NCBI GenBank assembly: GCA_027422505.1
Contig: JAPQWV010001549.1
Location: 18,510 to 82,509, forward strand
Direction of reading: 5' to 3'
Source of the DNA: Craterostigma plantagineum
Lineage: Eukaryota > Streptophyta > Magnoliopsida > Lamiales > Linderniaceae
Length of the DNA stretch: 64,000 nt
Position 1 is the stretch's first letter, and each line of letters begins with the position of its first letter. The notes beneath the pieces are model-generated. The model was not told the origin of the DNA, did no database searches, and worked only from the letters and a program-made list of their open reading frames with translations. Both the position numbers and the translations under genes were made by a program. Positions 33,797-44,349 of the stretch are shown in pieces.

Positions 33797-34614
33797 AGTG
33801 GTGTTTGTTCTGGGTTGATCCCCAAAACATCACCGTGATCCTTCTATCGCTTCCTAATCACCGCGTTTGTTTAGCGTGTGTGATGAGTTATCACCGTGAT
33901 GGAGGATCACTGAGGTGATCAAAATGGGGTGATATTTTAGCTTTTCGATCACCCCAAAAAGCAGTGTGATCCTCCATCACCGTGATGTGGTGGTATTTTC
34001 AATATTTCTTTGGACAAAACTATCTCTTAAACATTCATTCCTTATTTACCCTTACTCCTATTTTAAATTAAAAAACCAATATATGTAAATCTTACAAAAT
34101 TATATTTAATACATAAAAAATATAAGAATTATGTTGATGTATTATAGGAAATACTCATAATAATAATTGATCAACCTATTAAAGCTTAAAAAATAACTAT
34201 ATTGAAGAATTATATAAATACTTATAACTAATAATTGGTTAAAAAATCTATGTTTAAAGCCTAAAAAATATAATAATTCTAATGATTAATTATATAACAT
34301 GCTTATAATTAATGCTTTAAAATAGTACTTGATTTACAAATATTAATAACTATCACGTTAAATATTACCTCAAATAAACATATTAAACACTTTTACTATA
34401 TAATATACATAAGGTTAAATCTGACATTTACATAACATCACCCAGACATCACTGCGACTAAACAAACACAATTCCAATATCACGTCAATATGCTAATGAA
34501 ATATCACCCCAAACAAACACAATGATGACATATCACCTTGATCAACATTACGGTGATATCCACATCACGGTGATGTATCACCGTGTTGTTGGATCACTGG
34601 AAACAAACACCCCC
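33797..34614. mobile_element. PIF/Harbinger-like non-autonomous element
   Basis: The ends AGTGGTGTTTGTTC and (complement) GGGGGTGTTTGTTTC are flanked by TAA on both sides (33794-33796, 34615-34617), the usual 3-bp duplication. The subterminal 150-200 bases at each end hold several copies of the palindrome ATCACCGTGAT or close variants. The middle is AT-rich and non-coding. Confidence 0.65.
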
Positions 34615-34617
34615 TAA

Positions 34618-35560
34618 AGGAGAGACCTACATAATAACTTTCTAAATCAATTGGTGTCTCAAAATATATTCTAAGAAATAACATTACATCACTTATAAGC
34701 TTTAGCCTGCGGGGCAACCCGCCATATGGTGGGCCTTAAAAATTGAGTCTCGTTACGTCCCAACCGCCTTGGAAAACTATCTTAAGTTTTAATTTTAAAA
34801 TTTTAATTTGTTAATTGTATTTTAAGTGATTATGATATTTATTAATTATATTTCTGATAGTTATATTATATAATTTATACAATGTATGTGTGCCACTAGT
34901 TACTTATTTCATTAATAAATATGGCATTAAGTACAATATAGTTAATGAATCATTAACTAAATCCACTAATTTTTAATATATATTTATGTAACCTAGTATA
35001 TAATAAAATAATAACTACAATAGTTGACAGCTCAGCCCACGGGCTAGCCGCCCGCCCCGCCAACGTCCGCGGCCTGTTGCGCATAAAAATCGTAGCCCGC
35101 CCCACCCTTTTGGCAGGTCGGTCCACGGGTTACGGGCCTAATTGACAGCTCCATATGATTGATAAAAAAATTATGAAAAGCCCACAAGTCGAACTTTTAC
35201 AACGAGCTTAGTTTTAGTTTACACAAGAGCTAAGCTCGGTGATAGTCATGACTCATGAGCTTTGGGTCTAAACTAATTTTTATCATCACCAATCCACTTA
35301 TCTGGTCGTATTTGGTTATAGTTCTCACATTAAGGCCAAGATAAAATTATTAACGATCAAACTCGTGAATATTTATCTCACTCATTTTAATCGAACTATT
35401 TATAACCAAGGACGTAATAATTTAATGTCATGCTATAAAGAAAGAAGTAAATGGATTATTGTTAATTGAATTATAGCTATGATGAAAAAAGAGAAATAAA
35501 TTTATGATTATAGTAAAATGCATGTTATTATCTTTAAATTTATTTTGGCCTTGACTTACT
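34618..35560. other. Intergenic DNA with degenerate GC-rich MITE pieces
   Basis: GC-rich patches at about 34700-34760 and 35028-35155 (GCCCGCCCCGCC, GGCAGGTCGGTCCACGGG) resemble the ends of the hAT MITE at 32060, in AT-rich surroundings. I could not fix their ends. No gene is seen. Confidence 0.4.
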
Positions 35561-35561
35561 T

Positions 35562-35711
35562 ACTCAATTGGGTATAACCGAACTCCCAACAAAATATGAC
35601 ATGTTTTATGTGTGTTTAGTGAAACACACAACATGTGTTTTAACATGACTGGGATATGGTGTATTGTGCCACATGTCATTTTTTGAGTGGATTTGGGTTA
35701 TACCCAATTGG
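35562..35711. mobile_element. Short MITE with CAATTGGGTATAACC ends
   Basis: CAATTGGGTATAACC (35564-35578) is repeated inverted as GGTTATACCCAATTG (35696-35710). The 150-bp interior is partly palindromic (ACACACAACATGTG). The target duplication is not clear. Confidence 0.5.
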
Positions 35712-35738
35712 AAAGGAAAGACAAAACATTCATTTTAA

Positions 35739-36126
35739 TGGGGAATCTACATAAAAATACTCATTTGTATAAAAACTTGCAAGTCAGTACCCTGTTAATG
35801 TTTTTTTATATGTAGATACCTCTTAGAATAAAGTTTTTGCACATTGGTGCCTGATTCGCCGCAAGGTACATCATACAACATTTAGGTACCATATAGAAAC
35901 GTATTGTGGTACATAATACAGTGAGAAAATAGTACATTATTAACACATTAAGGTATCATTGAAAATGTATATGGTTACCATATAAACGCGTGACGTGGTA
36001 CATAATACACATATAAAAAGGTATGTCAAGACTGAAAAATTGGTACACACAGTCAAACGGGTACTTACATAAACAATTTCTGACTTTGACTGATTTTTTA
36101 TTGGATATTTATCTGTAGATTCACCT
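35739..36126. mobile_element. MULE-type MITE
   Basis: The ends TGGGGAATCTACA and (complement) AGGTGAATCTACA are inverted repeats. The flanks CATTTTAA (35731-35738) and TATTTTAA (36127-36134) match at seven of eight bases. The interior is AT-rich, with repeated GGTACATAATACA phrases. It is non-coding. Confidence 0.5.
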
Positions 36127-36563
36127 TATTTTAACCACGTTGGTTAGAACAAATATAACCTTTAATTTATTTTTTTCTCAAGATTTCGATAAATAGTACT
36201 CCCTTTGTCCCATTTGATTTTGGACATTTGATATTTGGCACACAAACTATGGACCTATTTTTGTTTATTAATATAGTACAAAATTATTAGACATAACACA
36301 TAACATTAAGGGCTGTTTGATATCAGTAGTTAGGGATTGCATGGGTATAAGTTATTCGTGTATAGCTATACAAAGATTTTGTTGATGTTGTGTTTTAACA
36401 TATTTGATATGTGTGTATTAATTATTTGTGTAATGATATAAATTGTGTTTGATAGATGATGTATGAATTAGTGATACACACCCCATAACCACCTTAGAGG
36501 TGAGTATGGATATACAAGGCCTATACCAAAAACCTTGTAGTAGACGTGTATAGCCATGCAAGC

Positions 36564-37105
36564 TGATAAACGTATCTTAATACGTTTATTGTTGTATTTA
36601 TTTGGGCTATAATAGGATATTTTTGGTAATTCCATGCATTTCTTGGTTCTATTTACCCCCGTTTAAATATTGTAGGACCTTCGAACAGTTATTGAGCGAA
36701 AAGGAACGAAAACGAGGCGAAAACGGTGCGAAACGGATCAAGTATGAAGCTGTCAGGCAACCTTCACGGCCGTGAACCAGCTCGCATGAAGCCGTGAACG
36801 ACGGCAGCAAGCTTAATGATCATAAACTTCAGGATTCACGGCCGTGAATCCATTGCAAGTACTCGTGAATCGAGGCAGAAACCTCACTCATCGTGCTCAC
36901 GTCGTGAATCTCCTCGAGCTAAGCCGTGATTAAGGCAGTATGCGCAATATAAGATGGACTCAATGCGTCACGGCCGTGACTTAGAATGCACAAGGCCGTG
37001 AACGAGGACAGAAGATCAAGATTGAAGTTCTGTTGAATGTCACGGCCGTGACTGTTGTTGCAAGAGTCCGTGACCTGTGCTAGAGAAGTCAATATTTAGG
37101 GTTTT
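36564..37105 (+). repeat. Truncated 5' LTR of second Athila-like element
   Basis: Aligns with the first 540 bases or so of the 3' LTR, including five TCACGGCCGTGA-type units, some degenerate. The match stops after AATATTTAGGGTTTT, where the 3' LTR continues with two more palindrome units but this copy changes to TGTAGTTTTCGTGAC (a short tandem repeat). Confidence 0.75.
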
Positions 37106-37583
37106 TGTAGTTTTCGTGACTTTTGTAGTTTTCGTGCGTTAATTTCGATTTTGGTGAGGAACCCTAATTTTCAAATTGGGGGCTTATCAATTTAGGCCAA
37201 TGTGGTGTTTGTCTTGCTCTTTTACGATTAGATACTTGCTTTAAACACGATGGGTTTGCTCAATTTGTTCAATTCGTCCATCAATTTTCAATTTGGGACC
37301 ATAAACCCTAATTGCAGTTTTGGGAGATTTTCGAAATTGTTGGCGTGATTGGTTGTTTTAATGGTTTACTTTGGCACTGATTCATTGTCTAAAGTCGAAG
37401 GGATGTGCTTGGGTGATCGGTATTGCGATTTGAACGAATATATTAGCATGTCTATTATGTGTTCGACGAAATGCCGCTTTGAATGTTCATATGTTCTTGT
37501 TTTATTTTGTCGCTACGTTGGTCGAGTCAAGCTGTGTTGATTATTTTTTTCTCGCCAACTCACATTTGGACTTCTAGGTACTA

Positions 37584-38440
37584 TGGGCAAAAGCCGCTCC
37601 GCTGCAGGACGTGCTAAAGATTCGCGATCAACGAGTCGTCCACGTCGACGCCAAGGCACGATGTCACTGCTAGAGTCTATGGGGCAGTTTGACGATGAGA
37701 CACCAGGCCCGTTACAACAGACTAAAGGATAAGCAGTTCATTCCGACCGATCAGCTTGATCACGACACGCTGGCGAAGTATCACATCGACCAGCAAGTGG
37801 CCGGCTATGTGTCCCTAAGTGGATGGCTCGAATTCTTTCAAATCGACGAGCCGGCATACAAAGAGCTGACCCTGGAGTTCCTATCCACCTTCACCCACGA
37901 AGAATTCGGCGTGAACAAGATGACATTTCGGGCATTTAACACGGAGCACACGGTGGACATAGGCGACATCTGCGAGGCAATTGGAGTACCGGTGCCTCGG
38001 CATTAAACGCTCGAACAAGGTCTATGTCTGGCACGAGGTTTACCGTGGGCAGACGGACCTCGGCGACGCATTCCCTGAGCCACTAGAAATTGAGGGTGTG
38101 GGGCCATTCCCAGTTCACCCCAGACACTGCTGGCACTTCACATTCCTCCGGATATCACGAGGGCGAGTCGTCAGGTGTCGCACCTTACGCGTCAGCAGCA
38201 GACCTTCACAACACTGCGCCAGGAAATGCTACGCTACAATGAGGAGGCCATTCGACGCGATGAGGAGACACGGCGCCGCCAGGACGAGTACGAGCGTCAA
38301 AACGAGGAAGCCCACAGACGCCACCGGAAGAGCAACAGCGCTATGAGCAGGCCCTTAAAGCCATGGAAGACGCGGTCAGGCGATCACAGGAGTCACTGGC
38401 GTTCCTTCGCCCGCGGCCACCATCGCCCCCACCACCATCT
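37584..38440 (+). pseudogene. Athila ORF-1/env-like protein remnant
   Basis: An ATG near 37584 opens MGKSRSAAGRAKDSRSTSR, a basic start. The frame then shifts to 37689-38006, which carries AGYVSLSGWLEFFQIDEPAY, KELTLEFLSTFTHEEFG and GDICEAIGVP, a pattern I associate with the Athila ORF-1 family (Pfam ATHILA). A third stretch (38175-38474) encodes a charged helix with RRDEETRRRQDEYERQNEEA. Frame breaks lie near 37730 and 38000-38180. Its role is unknown; some authors regard this Athila ORF as env-like. Confidence 0.6.
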
Positions 38441-38459
38441 TAGTGTCGTTTATTTTGTT

Positions 38460-40034
38460 ATGTTTTTCTATTAGTACTCTTTTGTGATGATCTAGTACTC
38501 ATGTTACTTGTGATGACTATGACTCATTTTGTTATCTTTTATTATTTCCTCCGTGCGTTTAATTTTCTTTTGAGTGTTTTCAGGAAACGTGACACGAATT
38601 CAGACTACGACTCAAAATATTTCAAAATCAGTTGAAACACCCATGTTCAACTACATCAGATGCTCGAGGCCGGATCACGCCATTTTTTTCAGGGGAGTCA
38701 CGTTATTTTCAATTTTTGTTACCTTCCTTTTATTTATTTTACACGTTGGGGACAACGTGCATCTTAAGTGTGGGAGGGGGAATTTTGTTGGAAATTTTGT
38801 TGAAAATTTACGTGAAATTTTTTTATGATGTGCTGTGGCTAGTAATTCTATAGAAGTCTGGCATAATTGTTTGCGTTCATCTCAAAGTTGGATTGCATAC
38901 TAGGGAGTCTAGTGAGCGATAAAGACATGCATCAGTGATTTAATCTTTTCAGCATGAATAGACATAGTATTACTTTGAGAGATTCACACACATAAACCCA
39001 TGTTTCGTTGTGAGAGTTTGAGCTGACGAGCTTTTGCTCATTTTTTCTTGATTGTGTGAGTAGTGCATAATTTACGTCTCTCTAGAACTTGCTTGTTTGA
39101 TACGCATTGAAATTGCTTATAGTATGTTTTGTATGAATATGACGAAGGCATTAGGAAATAAGTCCACGGCCAAAGTTCCCGACCACGACTTATCACCGTA
39201 GTTAACCACTTTATGCCTAAGCCTTTTTATTTCTTAAACCTCGTATATCATAACCCTCAGACCTAAATAAGCCTCCAGAGATCATCTGAACCCGAGTTAA
39301 GCGGAAGTGAAGGTCAAATGTCAAAGTCGAAAAGCGCAGAGATGACGGCCCGCCGGAACGCGAACAGTTTGAAAAAAAAAAGAAGAAAAAAAAATTCCTG
39401 TGGAAGTGAAGCATGAGGAGAATAAGCTGCTGTGATGACAAGAAAAGAACCTTTCCTTCGATAATCTTCCAGTCTCATGAATTCCACATCATCCCCTCAT
39501 TTTGAGAATTGGAAGAAGAAAGGCTTAGTGGAACGCAGCAGAAATTAGAGGAAATGAAGACGACGTAACCAGAAAGGCTAATTCGTGGCGCGCTTTAGAC
39601 AATGACATTAAGACCGACACGACTGCTACTCATATGTGATTCCACTACCACCTCATTACTATCTGAACCCATTTAACCCGAAAAAGACCTTCTGATTCAT
39701 GCTAACTGCTTTAAGTAGTAGACGTTCGATTGACTTCCAAGCATATGGTTTAGACTAGATTATTGCATGATTTGAGTGATTCACCGATCTATTAGCCTAT
39801 ACACTGAGTGATTTGAGTAAATCCCTGCGAGGTGTGGATCTCGATTAGTAGTGCTAAGGAAATTCATGTCGATTAGTGCAGATTATTGTTGCAGTCTCCA
39901 TAATTGCTTGCTTGATTCCATTTTGTGTTTTCCATCTGCATTGGTGAATTGTGAATGGTCATGACACTATGTTGTTACCTTTTCATGCTCCTAATTTGCT
40001 TGAGGACAAGCAAAAGCTTAAGTGTGGTGCGGTT
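38460..40034 (+). other. Non-coding internal region of second Athila-like element
   Basis: Homologous by eye to 2040-3663. It contains the first purine-tract-like motif at about 38746-38780 and the second at about 40000-40034. No ORF is supported. Confidence 0.6.
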
Positions 40035-41700
40035 TGATAAACGTATTTCAATACGTTTATTGTTGTATTTATTTGGGCTATAATAGGATATTTTTGGTAA
40101 TTCCATGCATTTCTTGGTTCTATTTACACCCATTTAAATATTGTAGGACCTTCGAACGGTTATTGAGCGAAAAGGAACGAAAACGAGGCTGCGAACCGAT
40201 CAAGTATGAAGCTGTCAGGCAACCTTCACGGCCGTGAACCAGCTCGCATGAAGCCGTGAACGACGACAGCAAGCTTAATGATCATAAACTTCAGGATTCA
40301 CGGCCGTAAATCCATTGCAAGTACCCGTGAATCGAGGCAGAAACCTCACTCATCGTGCTCACGACCGTGAATCTCCTCGAGCTAAGCCGTGAATTAAGGC
40401 AGTATGCGCAATATAAGATGGACTCAATGCGTCACGGCCGTGACTTAGAATGCACAAGGCCGTGAACGAGGACAGAAGATCAAGATTGAAGTTCTGTTGA
40501 ATGTCACGGCCGTGACTGTTGTTGCAAGAGGCCGTGACCTGTGCCAGAGAAGTCAATATTTAGGGTTTTAGCCGCCTTCACGGCCGTGAAGCCTATTGTA
40601 AGAGGCCGTGACTCATGACAGAAGGTCAAGAAATAGGGTTTAAGCCGCCGTCACGGCCGTGAAGGCCCGTTAAGTGGCCGTGAGTGTGCCAAAATTCAGT
40701 ATTAAGGCCCATTTTCGAAGCATAAAAAGGGAGTTCTTTTCAGAACTCAAGGACAATTTCATAGGGACGAAAACTTAGAGAAAAGGAGAGGAAGAAGAAC
40801 ACTAGAAGTAGCCCCGTGATTCGGAGAAGCTCAAGGGACGATCCAACAACGTAGCCACGCATAGTCGATCAAGGAATGAGAGCTCCTCCTCAGAAACGCC
40901 AATTCACTTCTTAGGGAAGTTTTTATGAGTTCTCTATCCTCATTTTCTTTGAATCTCGTTGTTGTGACGTCCAATATGAGTAGCTAATCCTCTTGTGTGT
41001 TTGGGAGTAGATGAACGTTGGGTCATGTCGTAGTTAAGGCGTAGGATAATCGTGAACACGTGTATTCGACTATTTATCGTTCTATGATATTGTTTCTTTG
41101 TCTCAATATGTCTATGTGTTGATATGAATGTGTGGTACATCGTTTAGGGCGACAGCTAAATAACGATTAGGCCGTTCATAGACGTTAGGATTCGAGTATA
41201 TGGCGATAGCAAATACTCGATCATCGCCGTCTAGTAATCGCAAAACTTAGATTCCCACGAGCGTTTAGGGCGACAGCAAATCCGTGAGTGGGTAGAAAAT
41301 TACTGCGATTTAGTCGATAATCATGTAGAAGCGATATTCCGTAGCCTTAGCCGACAACACCCAGCGGGATTCGAATCCCGAACACATATTTGTCATCTTA
41401 AATCATTTGTATTATTTCTAGTTGTACTACCTTAATCTTCCAATCCTTTAAGTTGCTCTGTTAATTTAGTTCGTAGTATAAACAAATTCTGCTATTTTAT
41501 TAGGCTAAATATCGAGTCGAAAGGTTAATACTAGTATTCATTTTATTCCTCGTGTTCGATACTCGGGTATTCACTATAGCTATATTACAAACGATAGGTA
41601 CACTGCCTATCGCGCGTGATTCTAGTTATAAAATATTCGTTTTAATTATTACTTGACGTATTCGCACGAACCTTTATTTAAATATACACGCACGCGATCA
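40035..41700 (+). repeat. 3' LTR of second Athila-like element
   Basis: U3 holds seven TCACGGCCGTGA-type palindromes at about 40226, 40298, 40359, 40432, 40504, 40578 and 40651, spaced 61-74 bases, each followed by a half-site. A TATA-like CATAAAAAGG lies near 40722. Three hairpin-like GGCGA(C/T)AGC repeats occur at about 41139-41291 and GGGATTCGAATCCC at about 41367. Confidence 0.85.
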
Positions 41701-41804
41701 CAAGCCTTGTATGGCTATACACAGATATCAAACACGACACAACTTATTCATACGATCCTATACACACCCATCACACCTATACATACGTATCAAATGAGCC
41801 CTAA

Positions 41805-42255
41805 GAACTTGAAATTTTTAAACTTAACTAATGATTCCCTCCAAAACACCTTTACTGAAAATCCCACAATATAAATACAGCTGAACACATTCCACATATA
41901 CATTCAATAGATTTCACATTACACGGCTGAAGCCAAATGAAAAACCAAACAAAAACCGAAAGCAAATTTAACAGCTGAGCCGAAAAGCCAAATTGCCCAA
42001 AACCTTCTAAGTAGTTGTATTGAGCGAGGTTGTTGAAGCATTTCAAGCTCACAGGCATAAGGTTGAGTAGATTTGGCGAGCTGCAAAATCTCAAAAATAT
42101 GCTGGAAGGGTACATTTGGTGGTGAAGTCAAGCCTGCAAGGAAAGAAAAGAACACAAGTAGACCTAGAACAGATAAAAGCGAGCAACGTAAAGAAAAGAA
42201 CAACAATCTGAAGACTTTCTAATGATTCAAGCAAGCAAAAGTAGTTGGTCGATGG
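41805..42255. other. Mariner interior without gene
   Basis: AT-rich sequence between the split MITE and the transposase remnant. Small minus-strand frames here have no recognisable motif. Confidence 0.4.
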
Positions 42256-42784
42256 GTGAAAGAAGGGCTGATCAGACCAGATATCAATGCAATTAAACAA
42301 GACTTGACAGCTTCCAATAAAGTTTTTAGGCTGGAATTTTGCTTATCATCATTGGTGGTCGACAATATACACAAAAGAGTACACTTTTCAAGCATGCACA
42401 ACATAGTACACATAGATGAGAAGTTGTTCTACATTACAAAGACCAATGAGAGATTCTACTTATGTCCAGGGGAAGATGAGCCATACAGATCATGTAAGAG
42501 CAAGATCACAAGTCATGTTTATGTGCGTTGTGAGCAGACCAGTGTACACAGAGGATGGACAACTTGTGTTCGATGGCGAAATAGGTTTATTTCCATTTAC
42601 TGTAAAGGTTCCAGCCAAAAGAAACAGCAAGAATAGAGCTAAGGGCACACTGGAAACCAAATCCATGGATTCAATCACCAAGGATGTGATCAAGGCATGT
42701 TTGATCAACAATAAATGTTGTCACTTACCTCTAATATCATATATGTATTCTCAGAATGATTTCATCATTGAGATATCCACATAA
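42256..42784 (+). pseudogene. Mariner-like transposase fragment
   Basis: Two overlapping frames together give the central part of a plant mariner transposase. The block VHIDEKLFYITKTNERFYLCP holds the first catalytic Asp. Then YRSCKSK, a frame break near 42500, VFDGEIGLFPFTVKVPAK and KNRAKGTLETKSMDSITKDV. The N-terminal DNA-binding region and the last catalytic Asp block are absent, so this is inactive. Confidence 0.8.
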
Positions 42785-43684
42785 TATGTAGTCTCCATAG
42801 AGCAGATAGTGTTTGCACAATTACTCATGTGTTACATTATAATGACTAGTGGCCAAATGCAATAAACTGCATAATCAAACACATATTAATGCATAATCAT
42901 CTATTTGGCCAATCAATGTAAGCATCAAGCATGAGCAAATGCATTGACAAGCTAATCTACCGGTGACTACATTAAACTAGTTCATTGTGTTAAAGTGGCC
43001 ACCAAATTGCTAGGAAGTCAAGGATACCGGCCTTTATGTCCTCGATCGGAGGTTGAAGCAAAGAATCTTCGAAATCAGAAACAAAGCCGCACAGATCCTC
43101 CGAATAAGGAACAAAGCCGCACAGATCCTCCGAATCAGGAACAGAACCGCACAGATCCGCCACATCGGCAACTAAGTCACCCAGATTCGGTGAATCCAGC
43201 GATTGATATAAGCAAGGCACCACAGTCTCATCACCTGGAACATACAAAGAACCCAGAGTTAGTAAATCGCAGTCCGAAACGTCAGAGAATAGAGCCTCAT
43301 CACGCGTCATCTCAGAGAACTCGACACTCGAGTGTCTCTGGAATGACAGAGAACTCGTCGCCATGTTCACCCGCCACCGATAGAGCCTCGGTGAGAAAAC
43401 CACATCGTCAATTTTCTAGGGTTTTCAAAGAGAGATGAGCGGCGGATGAGCAATGGTGAGAGAGAGAGAGTAATGAATTTAGTTGGACCGATTAGTTCTT
43501 TTGGTGTGTAGGTAAGGTCATTTAATGGTTAGTTGTCGGATTAAATTTTAAGTGAGTTGTGTTAATAATGTGTAAATTTTTACAATAAATGGAAATGTAC
43601 AAAAATTGTCGGGACGCCCGATATAGTAAAATGTACAAAAGCTTTCGGGACAGAGGGAGTATATAATAGTGAGAAAGGTATATA
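42785..43684. other. Right part of mariner-like element with 30-bp repeats
   Basis: Between about 43075 and 43170 a unit of about 30 bases (ACAAAGCCGCACAGATCCTC) occurs roughly three times. Open frames exist on both strands: plus 42995-43438, and minus 42990-43403 with repeated SEDLCGFV. Neither resembles transposase. They could be part of a captured host gene or simply repeat-driven open frames. The mariner right end is at 43659. Confidence 0.4.
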
Positions 43685-44349
43685 CAGTAAACCTCTATAA
43701 ATTAATAACATTGGGACCATGTAATTTTATTAATTTAGAGAGATAATATATCGATAAATTAATATTTTATTAGTTAAAAGAGAGACTTTTTAAATTCAAC
43801 AATTTTAGAATGTATTGACGATAAGTTGAATTCAAATATATTTCATTAATTATATTTATGTACTCGAAACGATTTACAAGTTGCTTAATGGAAAATATCG
43901 TTTGAAAATTAGTCATGGTACAATATCAAATGCTCTCAGGATATTACCGGAGTATCGGTCAGCCCAGAAGGGTGGGGATATTAAGCGACACAAAATGAAA
44001 ACAACGACCCTTCACAATTTTTTGTTGCAGTTAGAAAACTCGACATCGGAACTATTGACTGCAATTAAAAAAGTTAGGATGAAATCCAATAGATTGGAAT
44101 TTAAGAAAATCTAGTAACAAATACATTCTTACTTTAGCAAATTAACATAATTTATCATTGTAATTTCTATGAATTATTAATTTAGAGTTTTAATGGAACC
44201 TAATAGTTATAAAGGAATTTTCCAAAAAATTATTATGTTATTATCTTATCAAATTTGATATTTTTTTACAAAGGTCCAAATCGGAACCGAAAGATTTTAT
44301 TATTTTAGAGAATTTATTAATTTATAGTATTAATTTACAGAGGTTTTAA
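43685..44349 (+). mobile_element. Pogo/Emigrant-like (Lemi1-type) element
   Basis: The left end TA|CAGTAAACCTCTATAAATT matches the ends I recall for plant Emigrant/Lemi1 elements. The right end, complemented, reads TAAAACCTCTGTAAATT and lacks the last few bases, where the MULE duplication begins. The interior has a 77-residue frame (43881-44114) with ILPEYRSAQKGGDIKRHKMK and LHNFLLQLENSTSELLTAI, resembling the tail of the Lemi1-type transposase. Confidence 0.65.
43881..44114 (+). pseudogene. C-terminal remnant of pogo-like transposase
   Basis: The 77-residue frame ends at its own stop, KSNRLEFKKI. It lacks the helix-turn-helix and DDD core. The similarity to plant pogo transposase tails is from memory of the family and is moderate. 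Confidence 0.5.

Larger units (their letters stand above)
36564..41700 (+). mobile_element. Second Athila-like element, internally deleted
   Basis: The outer ends are TGATAAACG and CGATCA with a 5-bp duplication CAAGC at 36559-36563 and 41701-41705. The 3' LTR is 40035-41700 (1,666 bp). The 5' LTR matches it only from 36564 to about 37105; a deletion has removed its remainder and probably the primer site and gag-pol. The internal region keeps part of an Athila ORF-1/env-like frame and the conserved non-coding region with two purine tracts. No gag, protease, RT or integrase is found. Confidence 0.85.
36310..41801. mobile_element. Tourist-like MITE, split by an LTR element
   Basis: The left piece (36310-36563) begins GGGCTGTTTGATATC and the right piece (41706-41801) ends GTATCAAATGAGCCC. 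TAA flanks both ends (36307-36309, 41802-41804). The two pieces sum to about 350 bp. The Athila-like element sits inside with its own duplication CAAGC. Confidence 0.7.
36199..43659 (+). mobile_element. Mariner-like element hosting nested insertions
   Basis: The left end is TA|CTCCCTTTGTCCC and the right end, complemented, is TA|CTCCCTCTGTCCC; both continue with TTTTG.ACATTT. TA flanks and such ends are typical of plant mariner/Stowaway DNA. Inside is a remnant mariner transposase (42256-42784). Removing the nested Tourist-like MITE and LTR element leaves about 2 kb, so the original element is internally deleted. Confidence 0.65.

Noticed and set aside
36564..37105. Independent solo LTR
   Set aside because: The CAAGC duplication pairs its left end with the right end of 41700, so it is the truncated 5' LTR of one element.
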